A stretch of 64,000 bases of DNA, taken from Chrysopilus asiliformis. Its lineage: Eukaryota > Arthropoda > Insecta > Diptera > Rhagionidae. The stretch covers positions 94,684,991 through 94,748,990 of the forward strand of contig OZ035961.1 of assembly GCA_964034945.1 (NCBI GenBank), given 5' to 3'. The notes beneath the pieces were generated by a model, which saw only the letters and a program-made list of their open reading frames with translations, searched no databases and was not told the DNA's origin. Both the position numbers and the translations under genes were made by a program. This document shows positions 1 to 12,737 of the stretch, piece by piece; within the stretch, counting starts at the first letter, position 1; every line of letters starts with the position of its first letter.

Positions 1-284
1 ATCCTAATTAGCAAACATATGAGTAATTTGTGCATTTGGCATAATTCATCGTTTAAGTTATTAAGTTCATGAAACGATTCCATGTAAATTTTGATGTGCA
101 TACATAAGCAGATATCTATAAAATACTTCACTTTAACCCTAATCAGCTCAAGCTAATTTTGTCCTTAATCCACGCAGGCGGTGACTCGCAGTCATCATGC
201 CGGAAAAATAAAATAATTTAATAAAAAAATTTTTTGTAAGTTTGCAGTATTTATGTAATTCAGTTAATAATATTTATTTATATA

Positions 285-1183
285 TACCGTATGCGCCATA
301 AAAATCTGGAATCTAGTACTGCAAGTATTTTCAAGGAGATAACGGTTGCTTATTAATTTGTACTACGTTTGAAAGGGTTTGTAAATACAACTTCGTACAT
401 AATTGAGCCAAAAAATTAAATGTTTATAAATATAGCAACATGGGGGAGGCTCGAAAAGTGAAAATCATGAAGTTAGTCCACTCGCGGAAGTCCAATAAGG
501 CGATTTCCAATGAATTGAACGTAACGTTGTCAACTGTTTATGCTATAAGAGCGACTTGTTTGGCCAGAGGAATAGTTAGGCCGCAACCTGGAAGCGGTAA
601 ACCCATTTCAGTAAGGACTCCAGTGTTGATTAGGGCAATCAAAGGAAGGATCAGAAGGAATCCGATAAGGATATCTTGCAGAGTCATGTAAAACCATCCA
701 TAGAGTCAACCTACGGTAATGATGTGTTTTACGTGTTTCAACAAGACGGGGCGCCGTGCCACACTGCCAGAAGTACCCAAATTTGGATAATTTAAAAAAC
801 CAATAATTTAAAAAACTTCTGGTCTAAGGACATGTGGTCACCGAGCTCTCCAGATTTTAATCCCCTGGATTTTTTAATATGGGCATATGTTCAGGCTAAG
901 ACTGGAGCTAAGGCTCACAGTAATGTGCAAGCCCTGAAGTCCACCATTACCATCGCATGGAACGACAAGTCGGAGTCTTATTTAATATTGACCTGCAAGA
1001 AGTACAGGCCCCGTTTGGAGGAGTTCGTAAATGCTGGAGGTAGACATTTTGAATAATTTTTTTTTGCTAGTATGTAAGATTTAGTTTAGAGCAAAACACA
1101 TTTTTTTTCGTTCAACTTCTGTGTTTTATTAAACGGTTTACAATTTAATATGAATTTTCCAGATTTTTATGACGCATACGGTA
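285..1183 (+). mobile_element. maT-like Tc1/mariner element, internally deleted
   Basis: Terminal inverted repeats of about 27 bp start TACCGTATGCG at 285 and end with the reverse complement at 1183, with one C/T difference at the tenth-to-twelfth position. TA dinucleotides flank both ends (283-284, 1184-1185), as expected for the Tc1/mariner superfamily. At about 0.9 kb it is shorter than the usual 1.3 kb because the centre of the transposase is missing. It lies in the membralin intron that runs off the left edge. It cannot encode a working enzyme. Confidence 0.82.
440..1056 (+). pseudogene. Transposase relic (DD37D/maT-like), N- and C-terminal pieces only
   Basis: The first 83 codons (440-691) start MGEARKVKIMKLVHSRKSN and contain a helix-turn-helix region followed by GSGKP and RRNP, typical of the paired-like DNA-binding half of Tc1/mariner transposases. 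After 691 the frame changes and the sequence jumps to FQQDGAPCHTAR (from 736), which is the second catalytic Asp block. Then come WSKDMW, SSPDFNPLDF (third Asp) and the usual C-terminus ending RPRLEEFVNAGG at 1056. The part between the HTH and QQDG, with the first catalytic Asp, is deleted. A 16-bp tandem duplication at 780-810 brings an in-frame TAA. The spacing between the Asp residues is inflated by that duplication, so the DD37D class is inferred from the motif style rather than counted. Confidence 0.8.
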
Positions 1184-1789
1184 TATACATACATTATTCG
1201 CACTATTTACAATTGTAGCATAAAACTAATTTTTAAGAATGTTCGTTACAACATTTTTTTTTTGCATTTGCACATATTTGCTTCCAAGCGCGACCTTAGC
1301 AATGGGGACACAAGAAGCAACGTTTTCTCTTTTGGGAAGTGCTACAGGAGCATAGTTAGGCTCCGATATTTTGCGAAACAGAAGCAAAGTGATACCAAAA
1401 TAACATTTCTTTGCTGGTAAAACTGTTTGCGAGATGTCACACTGGCCATCAGCTCCTGCAGCTGACTGATCCCGATATTAGTTGCACATATAATCCAATG
1501 GCGCATGGCACACTGCAAAAAATGTGCAGCTGCATGTCTGGGACACAGAGCTGACTTTTTTGAACTGACCTAAATGTAGCTGATATCAGGAACATGTCGG
1601 GTAGTTTCTAATGTCATTTTTGTTAGATTAAATCAAATAAAATGATACTTTTCAATATTTTTTTCGTCTAGCGGTAATAATTTTCATCAGTGGCATAGTC
1701 TATAAAGGTAGCATGGTCACTCTCTAGGTTATAGGCTTACTCTCAAAACTGAAACGGTGACTCAAAGTCACCGGGTGTGCGGATTAGGG

Positions 1790-3889
<2,100 letters not shown>

Positions 3890-4764
3890 TGATTTTATTC
3901 TTTATTACTATTCGAGTTTTTATTTCACAATCGGTGGGATCATCATACGGACAAACTAGGCATTTGCCCAGGTCAGCCGCCAGCTGAACGGCCCGAAGTA
4001 CTGCCGTGAAATATCGATATTGAAATTTGGAGTCTAGTTTTTGGGGCCCCGTGCAATATAAATTTTTAACCATTTTCGCCTGCGGCGCATTCCTTAGATA
4101 CACTTTGTCGAAAGTGTAATTATTTTTTTTATACAATATTATTTTTACATATCTATATATCGTCGGTGTACAGGCGGTGTACAGACACTAAGTCATTTTT
4201 TAGGGTTTTCAGTTATTAAAATTACTTGAACTAGTTTCCTTTTCTCTTAATTTTGCTGAAACTTCCAAAGTCCTCCGAGATCATCTTGCGTCGCGTGTTG
4301 GCGTCGTTGCCACTGAATTTGAACTCAACTCAAAAAGTACCGCGACGGGAAATTTTTTCGTTATAATAAGTTACTAAACCAACCACGCGCGGCATTACCA
4401 TCTGACTATGCTCATACTTTGACAGAAGATGACGGCCACCGTTGACGTTCCCATTGTGTCAAGTCGACAGCAATAGTGGACAGCCACATGACGTCTGTCG
4501 TTGACTTTCCAACTCTGTTTAGTTTTTTAGACTGCGTCAGACGGCGTTGGTTGTAGCCACTCTCATACAAAGTGTATGAAGTTAACTTTTTTTTTGATAG
4601 CGGTGACAGACTAGGAAACTTAATTCGGTTTAACTCAATTATCCGGTTTAATTTTCTAGTTTGTACAAAACTAGCAAAATCAAAATCGGTTTAAGTCCAA
4701 ACTTAACTGGATTTCTTTCGCCAGTTTTATTGACAATTACTTTTTGCAAGATTCACGCCTTATT

Positions 4765-5170
4765 TTTATACCAGTATGGTGAAACCGAAGGGTATATTAA
4801 AGGTATATTGCCTTACCGTTTGTAACGCCAAGATCCCGTCATTACACACAAAAATGAATTACACCAGTGTGTTTAGAATGAGAAAAAAAGATTGAATTTT
4901 GCATGTCCGCCCGTACGTCTGTCCGTCCGTCCGTCCGTCTGTCCGTCCGTCCTTTTGTCCGTCCGTCTGTGGCGCGGATTGCAGGCGCACGGATTGAGCT
5001 AGAGACTTGAAATTTTACGCAGATTCGTTTTTCGTAAAATGCAAAGCTAAGTTCGTTAATGGGCAAAAATGGATCATTAGAAAGGTGAGGGGGGGTTTCA
5101 TTTAACAATAATTTCACACTTCTATTTTGCAAATCCATTGCGTTGGTCCGACTATCAATATTTGACATCT
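4765..5170 (+). repeat. (GTCY)n-bearing dispersed repeat, mini-me-like, copy 1
   Basis: Starts TTTTTATACCAGTATGGTG, has ACCGTTTGTAACGCC, a GTCC/GTCT-rich stretch (4911-4970), then GAGACTTGAAATTTTACGC. The same order of blocks is found inverted at 37640-37900. The layout (short TA-rich start, conserved GTTTGTAACGC core, GTCY tetranucleotides) resembles dipteran mini-me/DINE-1 elements, which are Helentron derivatives; that assignment is an inference from memory of the family. The frame encoding TDGRTDRRTDGRTD is simply the translated microsatellite. Confidence 0.7.
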
Positions 5171-5617
5171 CCTAAACCGGTTTAGAAAGATTCTAGCAAA
5201 GATTATGTAACTAAAGATAAGAAACAACAGCATTTTTCGTAGAAGTTTTAAAATGTATGGGAAATACTGTGGAGCTATGAATCTTAATCTAGAAATGCAT
5301 AAAATTTAAACATCTTTATTGATTTTTTGACAGTTAAACGTTAAAATATAACGAAAAATAATCGCTTTGCGAGGCATACTAAAGATTTCTTTTCCGCTGT
5401 CGGAATTTTTTGGGACTCCAACATAGATATACTAGATCGCTCGATTTGCTGTCTCAAATGGTCCCATTTCAATACAGTTCAGTGGATCAAAACGAGTCAA
5501 GTAAGAGCGAGATAACCGTATGAAAATATAGTCCTCTCGTTTAAACTGTGAGCTGTCAAAGGAAAATAGACTTTCGGAATGGTGTTGGCGCCTATTATTT
5601 GTTTGCGCCTAAAGTTA

Positions 5618-6152
5618 TGGCGTTTTTGACTGGCAGATTCAGAGCAGGCTCTACCACAGTTTAGAGCAAAGTATTTTCGAGCAGATCTCGAGCAGATTTC
5701 GAGCACCTCTACTTGCTAGTCGAGCATTTCTCAAAGAACAAGAAGAAGCATAAAACAAAAACAAATAAAAGTTGACATTTGATGGCTCGCCGGCAAGAAT
5801 ATTCTTGGATATTACTGGGCACTGTCCTAATATATTTATGACCAAATGAAATTCTTCTTCACTAGATGAAGAAGAATCCAAGAAATCAAACACAAGAATA
5901 TTTTCCATTTTCAATTTGACACGATTTTGTTAACCTTAACCTCAAAAGAGCAACTCAAATCTGCCTACATTAGGCAGATCACAAAATTGCTCGAAAAATG
6001 CTCTTTAAGTGCTCGCATACGGAGTACTTTCGTCACTCGAACACGTAACTCTTTTTCGAGCGATCAAAAAATCTCAGTCGAACACAAATTCTCAGAGTGA
6101 GCAACTTTAGAGCAACTTCAGAGCAAAAAGAGCATGCTAGTCGAAAACGCCA
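5618..6152 (-). mobile_element. PIF/Harbinger-like MITE, 535 bp, TTA duplication
   Basis: Ends TGGCGTTTTYGACTRGCA (18 bp, two mismatches) are inverted at 5618 and 6152. TTA flanks both sides (5615-5617, 6153-6155); a 3-bp TWA duplication is the mark of PIF/Harbinger. Near both ends GAGCA-type short motifs are repeated many times (GCTCGAAAA, CGAGCA). It sits inside the element 4597-6476. Confidence 0.75.
5651..5908 (-). pseudogene. Short coding remnant in the Harbinger-like MITE
   Basis: Reading from an ATG at 5908 the frame gives MENILVFDFLDSSSSSEEE, then runs to a stop at 5651 (86 codons). An acidic, Ser/Glu-rich start is common at the N-terminus of insect Harbinger transposases, so this may be the first part of the parent gene retained in a MITE. 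No DDE residues or nuclease motifs are present. The later half overlaps TIR-proximal repeats and is probably meaningless. Confidence 0.4.
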
Positions 6153-6812
6153 TTAGTCTCAAACTTGTGAAATTTGAATTTCGCGGCAGACGAAATTTGA
6201 ATTTCGCGACCTTATACAGTTCAATGAATGCGTTCAAATAAGATAAAGAGGGAAATACTTTTGGGACCATTTTTCAGCAGAGCTTTGTATGGTGACAGTT
6301 GTTCTATGTTATATAGTTCTGTGGACTTCAACATTTGGTCTAGGATTCTGATCTTTATTTACGTAATCTTTGATTCTAATCTGTCAAGTGAACTGGATGA
6401 TAACTGGATTACATTTTGCTAGTTTCAGCAACTAGTTAAAGTTTATCCGGTTTTAACTCTAGTCTGTCACCGCTATTACGAGGATGTTGGTTGTATTTTC
6501 GGTGTAATTATACAAATGTATTTTAAAAAAATATAAATTAAGCATTCATGTGCTTAAGGAAGTTTCAAAATTGTATAATTGTACAAAATCTGTTGACTTT
6601 AGTTTCTCCATCTATCTGAATTGAGTATTCGCTACAAACTCTTTAAAAATATTTTAAAAAGATCTCTCTGGCGTAATAAAAACCTAACATAGGTACTACT
6701 CTTTGTATGTTCATCACAAAATAAAATAAAATTATTAATGTACTCATAAAGTCAAAAATGTAAAACGTATGTACGCATGATGGAATTACATAAAAACAAA
6801 TATCTTTACTAC

Positions 6813-6833
6813 ATATATATATATATATATATA
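6813..6833. repeat. (TA)n microsatellite
   Basis: About ten TA units in the membralin intron. No other structure is seen around it. Confidence 0.9.
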
Positions 6834-7655
6834 TTCAAATTCCCTTTTTTGTTATATCATTATGTTTATTATGCATTAAATTACGGTTGAAATGATTTGA
6901 GTTTGTGGTAAATTTTGTACATTCAGAATATATGTGGATATTATTTGCTTTATTTCGTTTATCCATTTATTTGAATTCATCTGTTGCATACATTGCCAGT
7001 TAACTACCATTCACAAGGATCCATATTTTACTTAAAATAAGTTTTGCTAAAGTCACGTGAATTTAGTTAAGAAATCACGTGACATTCTGGCAACAAATAT
7101 CCACGTGATGGAGCTCTCATAACACCAGCCCACAATCCACGAAATCCAAACCGTATACAAACTATGGTTCATTTTGTATTTGTCGTCTAGTTCTTTGGTC
7201 CATCAAAATAAACTTTTCGACTGGACATAAAATGTCTTTCACAAAATCTATCCCTTTGAATGGTTTAAATATTTGCTGTAAAATTGTATTTCTTATCTAC
7301 AAACGATTTCGATCCACATCTCTATAGATTTCTCTCTAACGAATTAGATACATTTACAAAGCACACTTTCGGTTCACATATGACTTTATGAATATAAAAC
7401 CTCGTCTCGATTAGACATAAATCGCGATTTTTTTCCCTGATCTGTCACTGAAATATTCCGTGGCGAAGAGAGAACGTTTGTAAGATTTTTTTTTGATATC
7501 TTGAACAAAAATGTTAATTTTAATGGCAGGCTATAAAAAAATCGCATATCTTTAGTCGAGACCTAAAATAAAGGAAAGAAACTTGTTCTTTTGCTAAGAT
7601 CTTTGTTGAAAATCAAATACAGTCCGATAGTTTGAACGAGCATTTTTTATTGTAT

Positions 7656-8137
7656 ACTAGCTTGCATACCCGTCGTTGCCGGCTTAAGTTTTTAAATTTT
7701 TATTTTTATTTTTGATGGTCTATGTTGGAGCTAAACTTCAGGCCAATCGGATCGGTAGTTTCCCCGCGAAAGGGTAACATAGAGGAAGAGCTAAGTTTCG
7801 AGATCACTTTACCCCCTCCCCTTACTCCCCCCACCTCTCTGGCTTTTTTTTTATTGGATCTATGTTCGGGCTGGACCCCCGACGAATATATATGCCAAAT
7901 TTCAGGCTAATCGGTTTAGTAGTTTCCCCGCGAAAGAGTAACATAGCGCAAAAACTAAGTTTCGAAATCAGTTTGCCCCTCCCCTTACTGCCCCACCCCT
8001 CGCGCTACTTTTCCGTATGCCTATGTTGGAACCAGAACTACCACAGACACTCATGCCAAATTTAAAGTCAATCGGTTCAGCCGTTTTTGCGTGAAAGAAG
8101 AACAGACAGACACCAACTCATTTTTATATATTAGTAT
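7656..8137 (+). repeat. Dispersed repeat with Helitron-like CTAG end, copy 1
   Basis: Begins ACTAGCTTGCATACCCGTCG and ends AACTCATTTTTATATATTAG, followed by (ATG)n. Inside are three similar blocks, each reading roughly 'CCGCGAAAG.GTAACAT' and 'CCAAATTT...TCGGT', that is, an internally repetitive body. An inverted copy lies at 49374-50202. Read in the other direction one end is CGGGTATGCAAGCTAG then T, which fits the CTRR/T terminus of Helitrons, with a short GC-rich inverted pair just before. This class call is tentative. The open frames over it (MLELNFRPIGS..., repeated as FRLIGLVV) are the repeat blocks translated. Confidence 0.7.
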
Positions 8138-8152
8138 GATGATGATGATGAA
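8138..8152. repeat. (ATG)n microsatellite at the end of the 7656 repeat
   Basis: Five ATG/TGA units directly abut the repeat end; the inverted copy at 49374 has only TACTAATCATACTAA there. Confidence 0.8.
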
Positions 8153-8404
8153 TTGAATTAAGTTTTATAATCTGACACAATCAATTTTCTGTATTGTAAA
8201 TGTAATAAATGCCATAAACTTCAATTCTGCATGTTATTTGAATTACATCACTGAAATGTTTTCTTTTTATAAAAATGTTTTAATTGATAAACTGAAGTTT
8301 TTAAGGTTGCTTACTTTTCAAAAGTTTGAAGTTCTAAAGTTTCTTATTCAACAGTTTATTTTAAATTTGGTCAATATTTTTATTAAAGATATTAAACACG
8401 TTGG

Positions 8405-8600
8405 TCGGGATTTACTAGAGCAATGGTCGCCAACCGCTGGACACGGATACTGCGAAAACTCCCTAATGTCAGTTTTTCCGAGGAAAAATGGGAAAAAAGG
8501 ATATTTTTGTTATCCTTCCAGAACTTTTCGGTTCGAATTTTGAAATTCAACCCAGATTCGTGGCAGACACTAACTCTCAAACATCAACTCTCTATTCACT
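8405..8600 (+). repeat. Fragment of a dispersed family shared with 2010-2250 and 44410-44560
   Basis: Contains GTTATCCTTCCAGAACTT, TTCGGTTC and CCAGATTCGTGG, matched with moderate divergence at 2015-2100 (TTATCCTTTCAGGACTT, CCAGATTCGTG) and 44415-44480 (TTATCCTTACAGG, CCAGATTTGAG). All overlapping open frames in three phases are explained by this non-coding repeat. Confidence 0.6.
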
Positions 8601-9233
8601 GCCTGTTTATCCCTTTAGGGATGGAATTTCGAAAAACCCCGCCTTATTGAGCGTCCACATCATGCAAGGAACATACTGTGAAAATATCAGGATTTCAGCT
8701 CCAGGGGAAATCCCCCAAACGCCCACCCTTTTAAACGCCCATGGATTGCTGTAATAGATAACCTCAGTCTTAAATTTTCAAATTTTTAATTTTATTTTTC
8801 TTTAGAATCTTGTATAATTTTTTTAAATCATTCGTACTTTTTTGCAATAGCAACGGATTTGAACTTTTGAAATCATTTTATAAAGCCACGAAGGTGTGGG
8901 TGTTGAAGGATCCCCTTCTTTTTATTGCCTCCGCTTTTAACAAATTCAATTTTAATACCAACTCAAGAACAAATCGAAGTTCGTAGGCCGTGGAATACCG
9001 AAGCTTGGGATCGTTGCTTCTAGCTTTTATAATAACGAAATTCTCTGTTCTCATTTATTTATGTTTAGTGATAAAAATAATTCCCTAAAAGATTTAATTT
9101 TAGTGTCAACCTACTTTAAAAGGGCTAAAAATACGTGAATTTGTGTATTTTTGAACAAATAGAGATACACATCTTATAAAAAATGGTTGATTGTTGTCAA
9201 AATATTAATTTTCGAAAAATGTTCTTCTTGCAG

Positions 9234-9678
9234 CACTCAATGTTTTACTTTTTCCATCACTATGAGCTGCCAATCATAATTCAGCAAGCGCAACTTCAGC
9301 AGCTTCTTTCCCGTGCACGACAACAAACTACTCAGCCGCAAGTGACCACAGCTCGATTCGAAACGCGATCGGGCAGGGATTTGGCAGACACTCTGAACAC
9401 AGCCGCCTTTGCAGAATTTTTACGTCCGGTCATTGAAAGACGCGGCGATATTTTTAACACTTTACGACGCCTTATGTACGGTTTCGGATGGATAGCACCA
9501 GTTCCTGTACGAGTAGTTAACATGAGAAATCTGAGGAGTATTCGTCTAGGCTCAATTCAAATAACACCAACGGTCGCCGTGGGCGGTGAACCACCAACAG
9601 CACCTGCTGCAGAAGATGGAACCACAGCAACTGGCAACACTACGTCTAATGGACATTCACAATCGCAAGATCCACAAA
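9234..9678 (+). CDS. TMEM259: Membralin (TMEM259), penultimate exon
   Basis: A 445-base exon between acceptor TTCTTGCAG and donor GTAAGT. It starts HSMFYFFHHYELPIIIQQAQ, which continues the conserved WLFIQ of the previous exon (family: WLFIQ-HSM.YFFHHYELP). The His-His-Tyr-Glu-Leu-Pro end of the last membrane segment is diagnostic. The next residues are less conserved: a Gln/Arg-rich stretch, then DLADTLNTAAFAEFLRPVIE, a region around FGWIAPVPVRVVNMRNLRSI, and a Thr/Ala/Gly-rich linker. These lie after the multi-pass part and are predicted to be a soluble tail. An ATG at 9183 in frame is intronic and is not the start. The exon leaves one base (A) that joins GT of the next exon as Ser. Confidence 0.95.
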
Positions 9679-10002
9679 GTAAGTATTAATCCTGCATTAC
9701 TGTGGTGGTATAACATACCCCACAACAATAACGAAGGGTAGGATTTTTCAAAAACTACTTGAGCTACAGTAATGAAATTTCGTACACATGTGTGATTATT
9801 AAATGGGTTAATCCTGTTCGGTTTTGGCTAAAATTCCGTTGACCAGGTCTGGCTAAAATGACGGTTTTTAATCCTTCGTTAAAACCACCACAGTAACGAA
9901 GGGTTAATTTTTAATTTTTACTTACATTAAATTTCAGACATCCATTTCGTAAATACAATTTTCTCTTTTGTTTTTGTTTGGCATTTGCTGGAAACTTTTT
10001 AG
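9679..10002 (+). other. TMEM259: Short membralin intron with an inverted repeat
   Basis: A 324-base intron, donor GTAAGT at 9679, acceptor TTTTTAG ending 10002. TTACTGTGGTGGT at 9697-9709 is exactly inverted at 9884-9896, and TAACGAAGGGT occurs next to each arm, so much of the intron may be a MITE of about 200 bp. Confidence 0.9.
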
Positions 10003-11051
10003 GTGACATTATTAGAAGCGAAATGACTACAGGCGAAAATCGTTCAACGAATCCGAGAGCGGAAGGTCGAAATGAAGTAAATAACGGAAATGACACTGCT
10101 AAAAGCAATAAATCAGACTCCACCATTGATAAAACAGAAACGAATTTGGCCAAAGCCGGGGACAACAATGAAGGAAACGAACACAATCAACAGCAACACG
10201 ATGAGAGTGATGCGAAGAAGAATAAAAGCGAAATATTCCCTGCTTCTATGGAATTCAATTCGAAACAGGATCCGAGTCAACAGCAGGACTATCTAAAGAA
10301 ACAAGAGGAAATCTCCGAAAGTGAGAATCTGATATCCGTCGCTGGCGTGACAAAGAAGCCAACAAACTTTCCGGCCAAGCACGATGGAGACCAGCAGCAG
10401 CATCAGGCTAAGAAGAATCCAGATCAAGATGAAAACATGGCTGCAGTTGCTGCGAAACACCCAGGGACAAATAATCACGACATCCGAATCCCTACTACTG
10501 TTGATAATACTGCTGGTATGGCAGAGTCTATCGCCTCCGGATCCGGATCAAAACATGGTATTGCTTCGACGGACGAGGCAAGAAGTCAGCTTCATATAAA
10601 GTTTTGTGGTAAGGAATCTGGCAGACAGACAGGTGACATTCAGCCAATGGGTAAACTTCCAAAACAGGATCAGATTGAATCATTCGCCAGCAGCAGCGGA
10701 ATTGGAATGAGTTCCAACTACCAGAGTGGTGTCACTACACTGAAGAACTTTATGGAAGCCGAGGTGGCGAACTGTAGTAAAAGTCGAGAAAGTAATTTGC
10801 ACATTGTACCAGAAAAAGAGCAAAACAATAAGCAGAATGAGGAGATGTTGTCGAGCAGAGTTCAGGATATAGCGGGATCAGGTGTGAAGGAAAATCAAGG
10901 GATTTCGGTAATGGAACTAAAGGAGGATATTAGGAATTACAATTCAAGTTTGAACACAATTAACAATAGTGCCAGAAGCACATCGCCAAACGGCGGAAAT
11001 TTTGATAGTAAGATTAAAAGTTCAGCAACAACGAGCGACGGCTTCAAATAG
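10003..11051 (+). CDS. TMEM259: Membralin (TMEM259), last exon: long disordered C-terminal tail
   Basis: A 1,049-base exon from acceptor TTTTTAG to TAG at 11049-11051. Two bases complete the Ser codon left by exon 9234-9678, then 348 codons follow without a stop, in the phase required by splicing. The tail is rich in Asn, Gln, Lys, Ser, Glu and Asp and has no hydrophobic segment, so it is predicted to be disordered. Several sub-patterns are low-complexity (NEHNQQQHDESD, DGDQQQHQ). I recall no matching domain in vertebrate membralin, whose tail is also low-complexity but unrelated in sequence. Frame continuity over more than 1 kb in AT-rich DNA supports real coding. The apparent start codon upstream at 9978 (TTG) is intronic. 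Together with the two earlier exons about 530 residues are visible. Confidence 0.93.
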
Positions 11052-11080
11052 TCGTTAAACAGGCAATAGGCCAATTTACA

Positions 11081-11086
11081 AATAAA
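11081..11086 (+). promoter_or_regulatory. Proximal poly(A) signal
   Basis: AATAAA 30 bases after the membralin stop; a second AATAAA lies at 11099-11104. A-rich rather than GU-rich sequence follows, which makes it a weaker site. Confidence 0.5.
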
Positions 11087-11874
11087 AAATTTTATGAAAA
11101 TAAACTTATAAACAAAAATCAAAACAAAAAAAAAAAGAGTTAAAAAATTTAAATTGAGAAAACGAGCACTCGTTGAATTAAAACTATAAAAAAATTGATT
11201 TTATTTCGGGGGAATTATGTTCACTATTTGAGAAAAATAAATTTAAAGTTATTCAGGATAATTAAGATGAATACTAAAATATAAGCTGTTAATTGGCACA
11301 CCATGTAAATAATTTTATTAGAAGATTTATTAATCGAGATATGCGAACCGAAACGAATGCCAGAATGAAGAATACTTCTTCAAATGAAAATTTAAATTAA
11401 TCAAAATATTTGATGAGAAAATTTAAAAAAAAAACGTTTTTTACCCAACGCAACGGTTAACAATGTTAGTGGTTAGTGGTTATAGTCAGATTTCAAATGC
11501 GGCACATCTTGACTTGTGATCTATTTAATTATGAATTATATATCTTTTCAATTAATTTGTTTAAGTCAAAAAGATATTTTTTTTATTGTTTTTATTAATC
11601 TATCAAAGATTATTCGTATATTTCTCTTTTTATTATGATTATTATTTTTATTATTACAATTTTTATTTAAATTAAAAAGGAGGTCAATTGAAATATTGTA
11701 AAAGTTAAAATTATTCTTTTTAGCTATAAAGTTTGATTATTAAATTTTATCAAAATGAAAACCTTTACCAAAAAAAAATAACATTGTGTGAATGGTTGAC
11801 TTTAGAGGAAAATGAAAACAAAATCAAATGTAAACAAGTTATAAAAAAGTATATGTTACTCTTAATGTCTGTGA

Positions 11875-11880
11875 AATAAA
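11875..11880 (+). promoter_or_regulatory. Distal poly(A) signal
   Basis: AATAAA followed after about 25 bases by a TG/T-rich element, the canonical arrangement for cleavage. Confidence 0.55.
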
Positions 11881-11900
11881 ACTGCATTCAATACAAAATG

Positions 11901-12737
11901 TTTAAATTGTTTTTTTTCATCCATTTTAGGCCCCGTTAAGACCAGCGATCTTTTTTGAGCGCTTACATTTTTTGCTTTACAGGTTTTTATGTATTTCTAA
12001 CGAAAAGTTTTTTCAAAACTTTTCGTAAACTGCATTTTTGAGAAAAAATGCGTATAAAGTAGGCCCTCCCATTACCATGATTTTTCCCAACTGCAAAAAA
12101 ATAGACACACATTTATGTGAAGATACCTTGGCGAGAAAGGGAGATAAGAATCAACTGCAAAAATTTGTCGGCAACTGCAAAAATAATTTCGCCTCTTTTT
12201 TTATGGCGATTTTATGGTTGCAGTTGACGGACTTGAACTTTTTTATAGCGATTTCTACTACAATCACACATTGTCCCTGTAAGTGAATAGTGAGCACAGA
12301 CACATCCAAATTGTTATTATAGCATAGCTGTCATTTTTCATGTAGGTCAACCACACACATACAGCTGTATAGCTTTATTTCTATGCTAATTTGAACCTTA
12401 TATTCATAGCATAAGGTTTGATATGATTGCTATAAAGTTGTTAAACTGGAAGGGAAAGCGTTTATACTTGTATTCAGTCATTCCTATTTAGATCTATATA
12501 AGTCTATCTTGCTCTAGTTTTCTGCATTTTTTTGCAGTTACAGAAGTCATGGTAATGGAGATCCTCCTTAACCTTTAAAGAAAATGAAATTTCCTGCTCG
12601 ATTTTTACGTATCTTTAATAGTTTTCGAGATGTTTGAAAAAATCCGAAACTGAATATTGCAGAGGAAAGTTTTGAGTTGAACACAACTGATATTTTTTTT
12701 GAAACTTATATTTTGAAACTTTTCGTAGGAACTGATC
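11901..12737. other. Gap without a recognised gene
   Basis: Holds a tail block (GAGGAAAGTTTTGAGTTGAA then CACAACTGATATTTTTT, 12660-12705) that recurs at 32048-32090 and 62357-62394. Otherwise nothing is recognised. Confidence 0.5.

Larger units (their letters stand above)
137..1789. mobile_element. TTAA-flanked outer element, possibly piggyBac-like, split by a mariner insertion
   Basis: TTAA occurs at 133-136 and 1790-1793. The bases just inside are CCCTAATC on the left and GATTAGGG on the right, an 8-bp inverted match. A longer inverted similarity around GGTGACT...AGTCA is seen at 179-196 and 1755-1772, but the left copy is displaced inward by about 34 bases, so the left end is rearranged. 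The maT-like element 285-1183 lies inside. The TTAA target and CCCTA terminus fit piggyBac-type elements; no transposase of that class is visible. The pairing of the two ends is an inference. Confidence 0.45.
4597..6476. mobile_element. TIR element of unknown class carrying two nested repeats
   Basis: ATAGCGGTGACAGACTAG at 4597-4614 is exactly inverted at 6459-6476. Further inward both ends contain diverged CCGGTTTAA-type sequence and a CTAGCAAAA block, so the symmetry extends about 100 bases. Inside are a mini-me-like fragment (4765-5400) and a Harbinger-like MITE (5618-6152), which explains the 1.9-kb length. Target duplication is not clear, so the superfamily is open. Confidence 0.65.
11052..11900 (+). 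other. TMEM259: Membralin 3' untranslated region
   Basis: AT-rich, free of recognisable repeats. Two candidate cleavage regions exist: AATAAA at 11081 and 11099, and AATAAA at 11875 followed by a T-rich stretch at 11908-11920. Which is used cannot be told from sequence. Confidence 0.6.

Noticed and set aside
9183..9233. ATG upstream of the membralin exon as a gene start
   Set aside because: The 17 codons are intronic: CTTGCAG ends at 9233, and the conserved protein continues from the exon at 3727.
9978..10002. TTG-started extension of the last membralin exon
   Set aside because: TTTTTAG at 9996-10002 is the splice acceptor and phase requires joining at 10003.
10293..10478. Minus-strand and shifted frames across the last membralin exon
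   Set aside because: Shadows of the real frame, which is fixed by splice phase.
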